A stretch of 64,000 bases of DNA. It comes from Cololabis saira (taxonomy: Eukaryota; Chordata; Actinopteri; Beloniformes; Belonidae). Positions 63,541 to 64,000 of this stretch are shown piece after piece (position 1 is the stretch's first letter; every line of letters begins with the position of its first letter). The stretch is taken from the NCBI RefSeq assembly GCF_033807715.1, contig NC_084592.1:1098501-1162500 (forward strand), given 5' to 3'. A program made the translations under genes and the position numbers. Under the pieces are notes generated by a model that searched no databases, was not told the origin of the DNA, and saw only the letters and a program-made list of their open reading frames with translations.

Positions 63541-63726
63541 TAGTGTGTTAGAGTCGCTCCTGTAGTCTCTTGTGCTGGCGCCCCCTTCTCTTCTCTTTTT
63601 TCTCTTTTGTTCATGGTGTAGCATCCTCTGCCGGTGGCGAAGAGCATCTCTGAATGCAAAACACCGGATCCTGCAGCGTGGGAGTGAGAGGGGCAGGGTA
63701 ATGGCCCGGGCAGGCGGGGGAGAGAT
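63541..63726 (+). mobile_element. L2 LINE 3' UTR fragment, second piece
   Basis: CCTGTAGTCTCTTGTGCTGG and CCCCCTTCTCTTCTCTTTTT parallel 7884-7935 and 29185-29220. Downstream GGTGGCGAAGAGCATCTC has no partner here. Confidence 0.45.
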
Positions 63727-64000
63727 GTGTAACACTGAAGCAACTCTGCCCTACCCGCTGGTCCTCCAGATATGATGCCATTGCTGCTATACGTTACAGA
63801 TATGTGGATGTCTTCTCCTCTCCTTTTCCCTGCCTCTCTTCTCCATTACCATTTTTATTTACTATAAATATCTCATAGCTATCATTTTTGTCCATAGTTC
63901 CTGTAGTTTCTTGTGCCGGCCCCCCTTTTTTCTCTTTTGTGCATGTTTGCAGGCTGGAGCCTCGGGAGCTGCGTTCTGGCCTGTGTTCCTGGCCCCCCCC
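63727..64000 (+). mobile_element. hAT transposase/L2 3' UTR chimera, second copy
   Basis: 63727-63991 matches 29009-29273 over 265 bp without gaps; by eye only two bases differ (CCATCC against CCATAG near 63895). It starts inside the hAT transposase (CPTRWSSRYDAIAAI codons) and runs across the hAT/L2 joint into the L2 3' UTR. The left edge is abrupt; the right side runs off the window. Confidence 0.85.

Overview
This window reads as a piece of a teleost fish genome. The evidence is the set of transposon families: L2 LINEs whose 3' tail ends in ATATAAATAAAATTGAATTG, an RTE/Rex3-like LINE with (GGAT)n-type tails, L1-, R4/NeSL-like and other LINE relics, many hAT relics, TTA/TAA-duplicating (PIF/Harbinger-type), TTAA and TA-duplicating MITEs, tRNA-derived SINEs and a Gypsy LTR element. 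I found no host gene. Every coding stretch I could recognise belongs to a mobile element, and most are broken by stops, frameshifts or insertions.

Layout. 0-8 kb: L2 3' tail; an L2 copy (2.4-8.1 kb) split by an RTE copy (A) plus another LINE fragment, itself split by a TTA-flanked MITE that holds a perfect 42-bp inverted repeat. 8.4-11.5 kb: hAT relic with RTE copy B inside its BED exon (12-bp target duplication); copy B carries a TA-flanked element containing a 22-bp minisatellite that opens false ORFs in all six frames. 11.5-14 kb: L1 endonuclease piece, a LINE 5' ORF with a consensus 2A motif, and an L2 3' end. 16.1-16.6 kb: a broken single-pass membrane-protein ORF of unknown identity. 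17.1-19 kb: a fold-back element split by an L1 with a 17-bp target duplication. 20.7-22.9 kb: L2 reverse transcriptase interrupted by a 14-unit 40-bp minisatellite, then a solo LTR. 25.27-30.66 kb: a ZMYM-like hAT transposon with a spliced transposase, carrying three further nested DNA elements and an L2 3' UTR. 31.3-33.1 kb: a MITE containing a hAT relic.

35.1-43.4 kb is the best-preserved element: an 8.3-kb Gypsy retrotransposon on the minus strand with two 802-bp LTRs that look identical, intact gag and pol, a tRNA-His-type primer site, and a textbook -1 frameshift signal (GGGAAAC, stop codon, stem/pseudoknot) joining gag to pol. 43.4-51.6 kb: hAT relics (BED and hATC pieces), a LINE 3' end, a TTAA element with a Harbinger-type fold-back MITE inside, a hAT element inserted in a (TA)n tract, and a Tc1-type fold-back. 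53.6-57 kb: SINEs and a duplicated dispersed repeat. 57.8-62.5 kb: a deleted LINE with restriction-like endonuclease, then the best RTE copy (C), with a 13-bp target duplication and a single CpG-decay stop. 63.3-64 kb: L2 3' UTR pieces ending in a hAT/L2 chimera that repeats 29.0-29.3 kb at about 99 per cent.

Coordinates of element edges without target duplications are approximate. Family names rest on remembered family hallmarks, not on a search.
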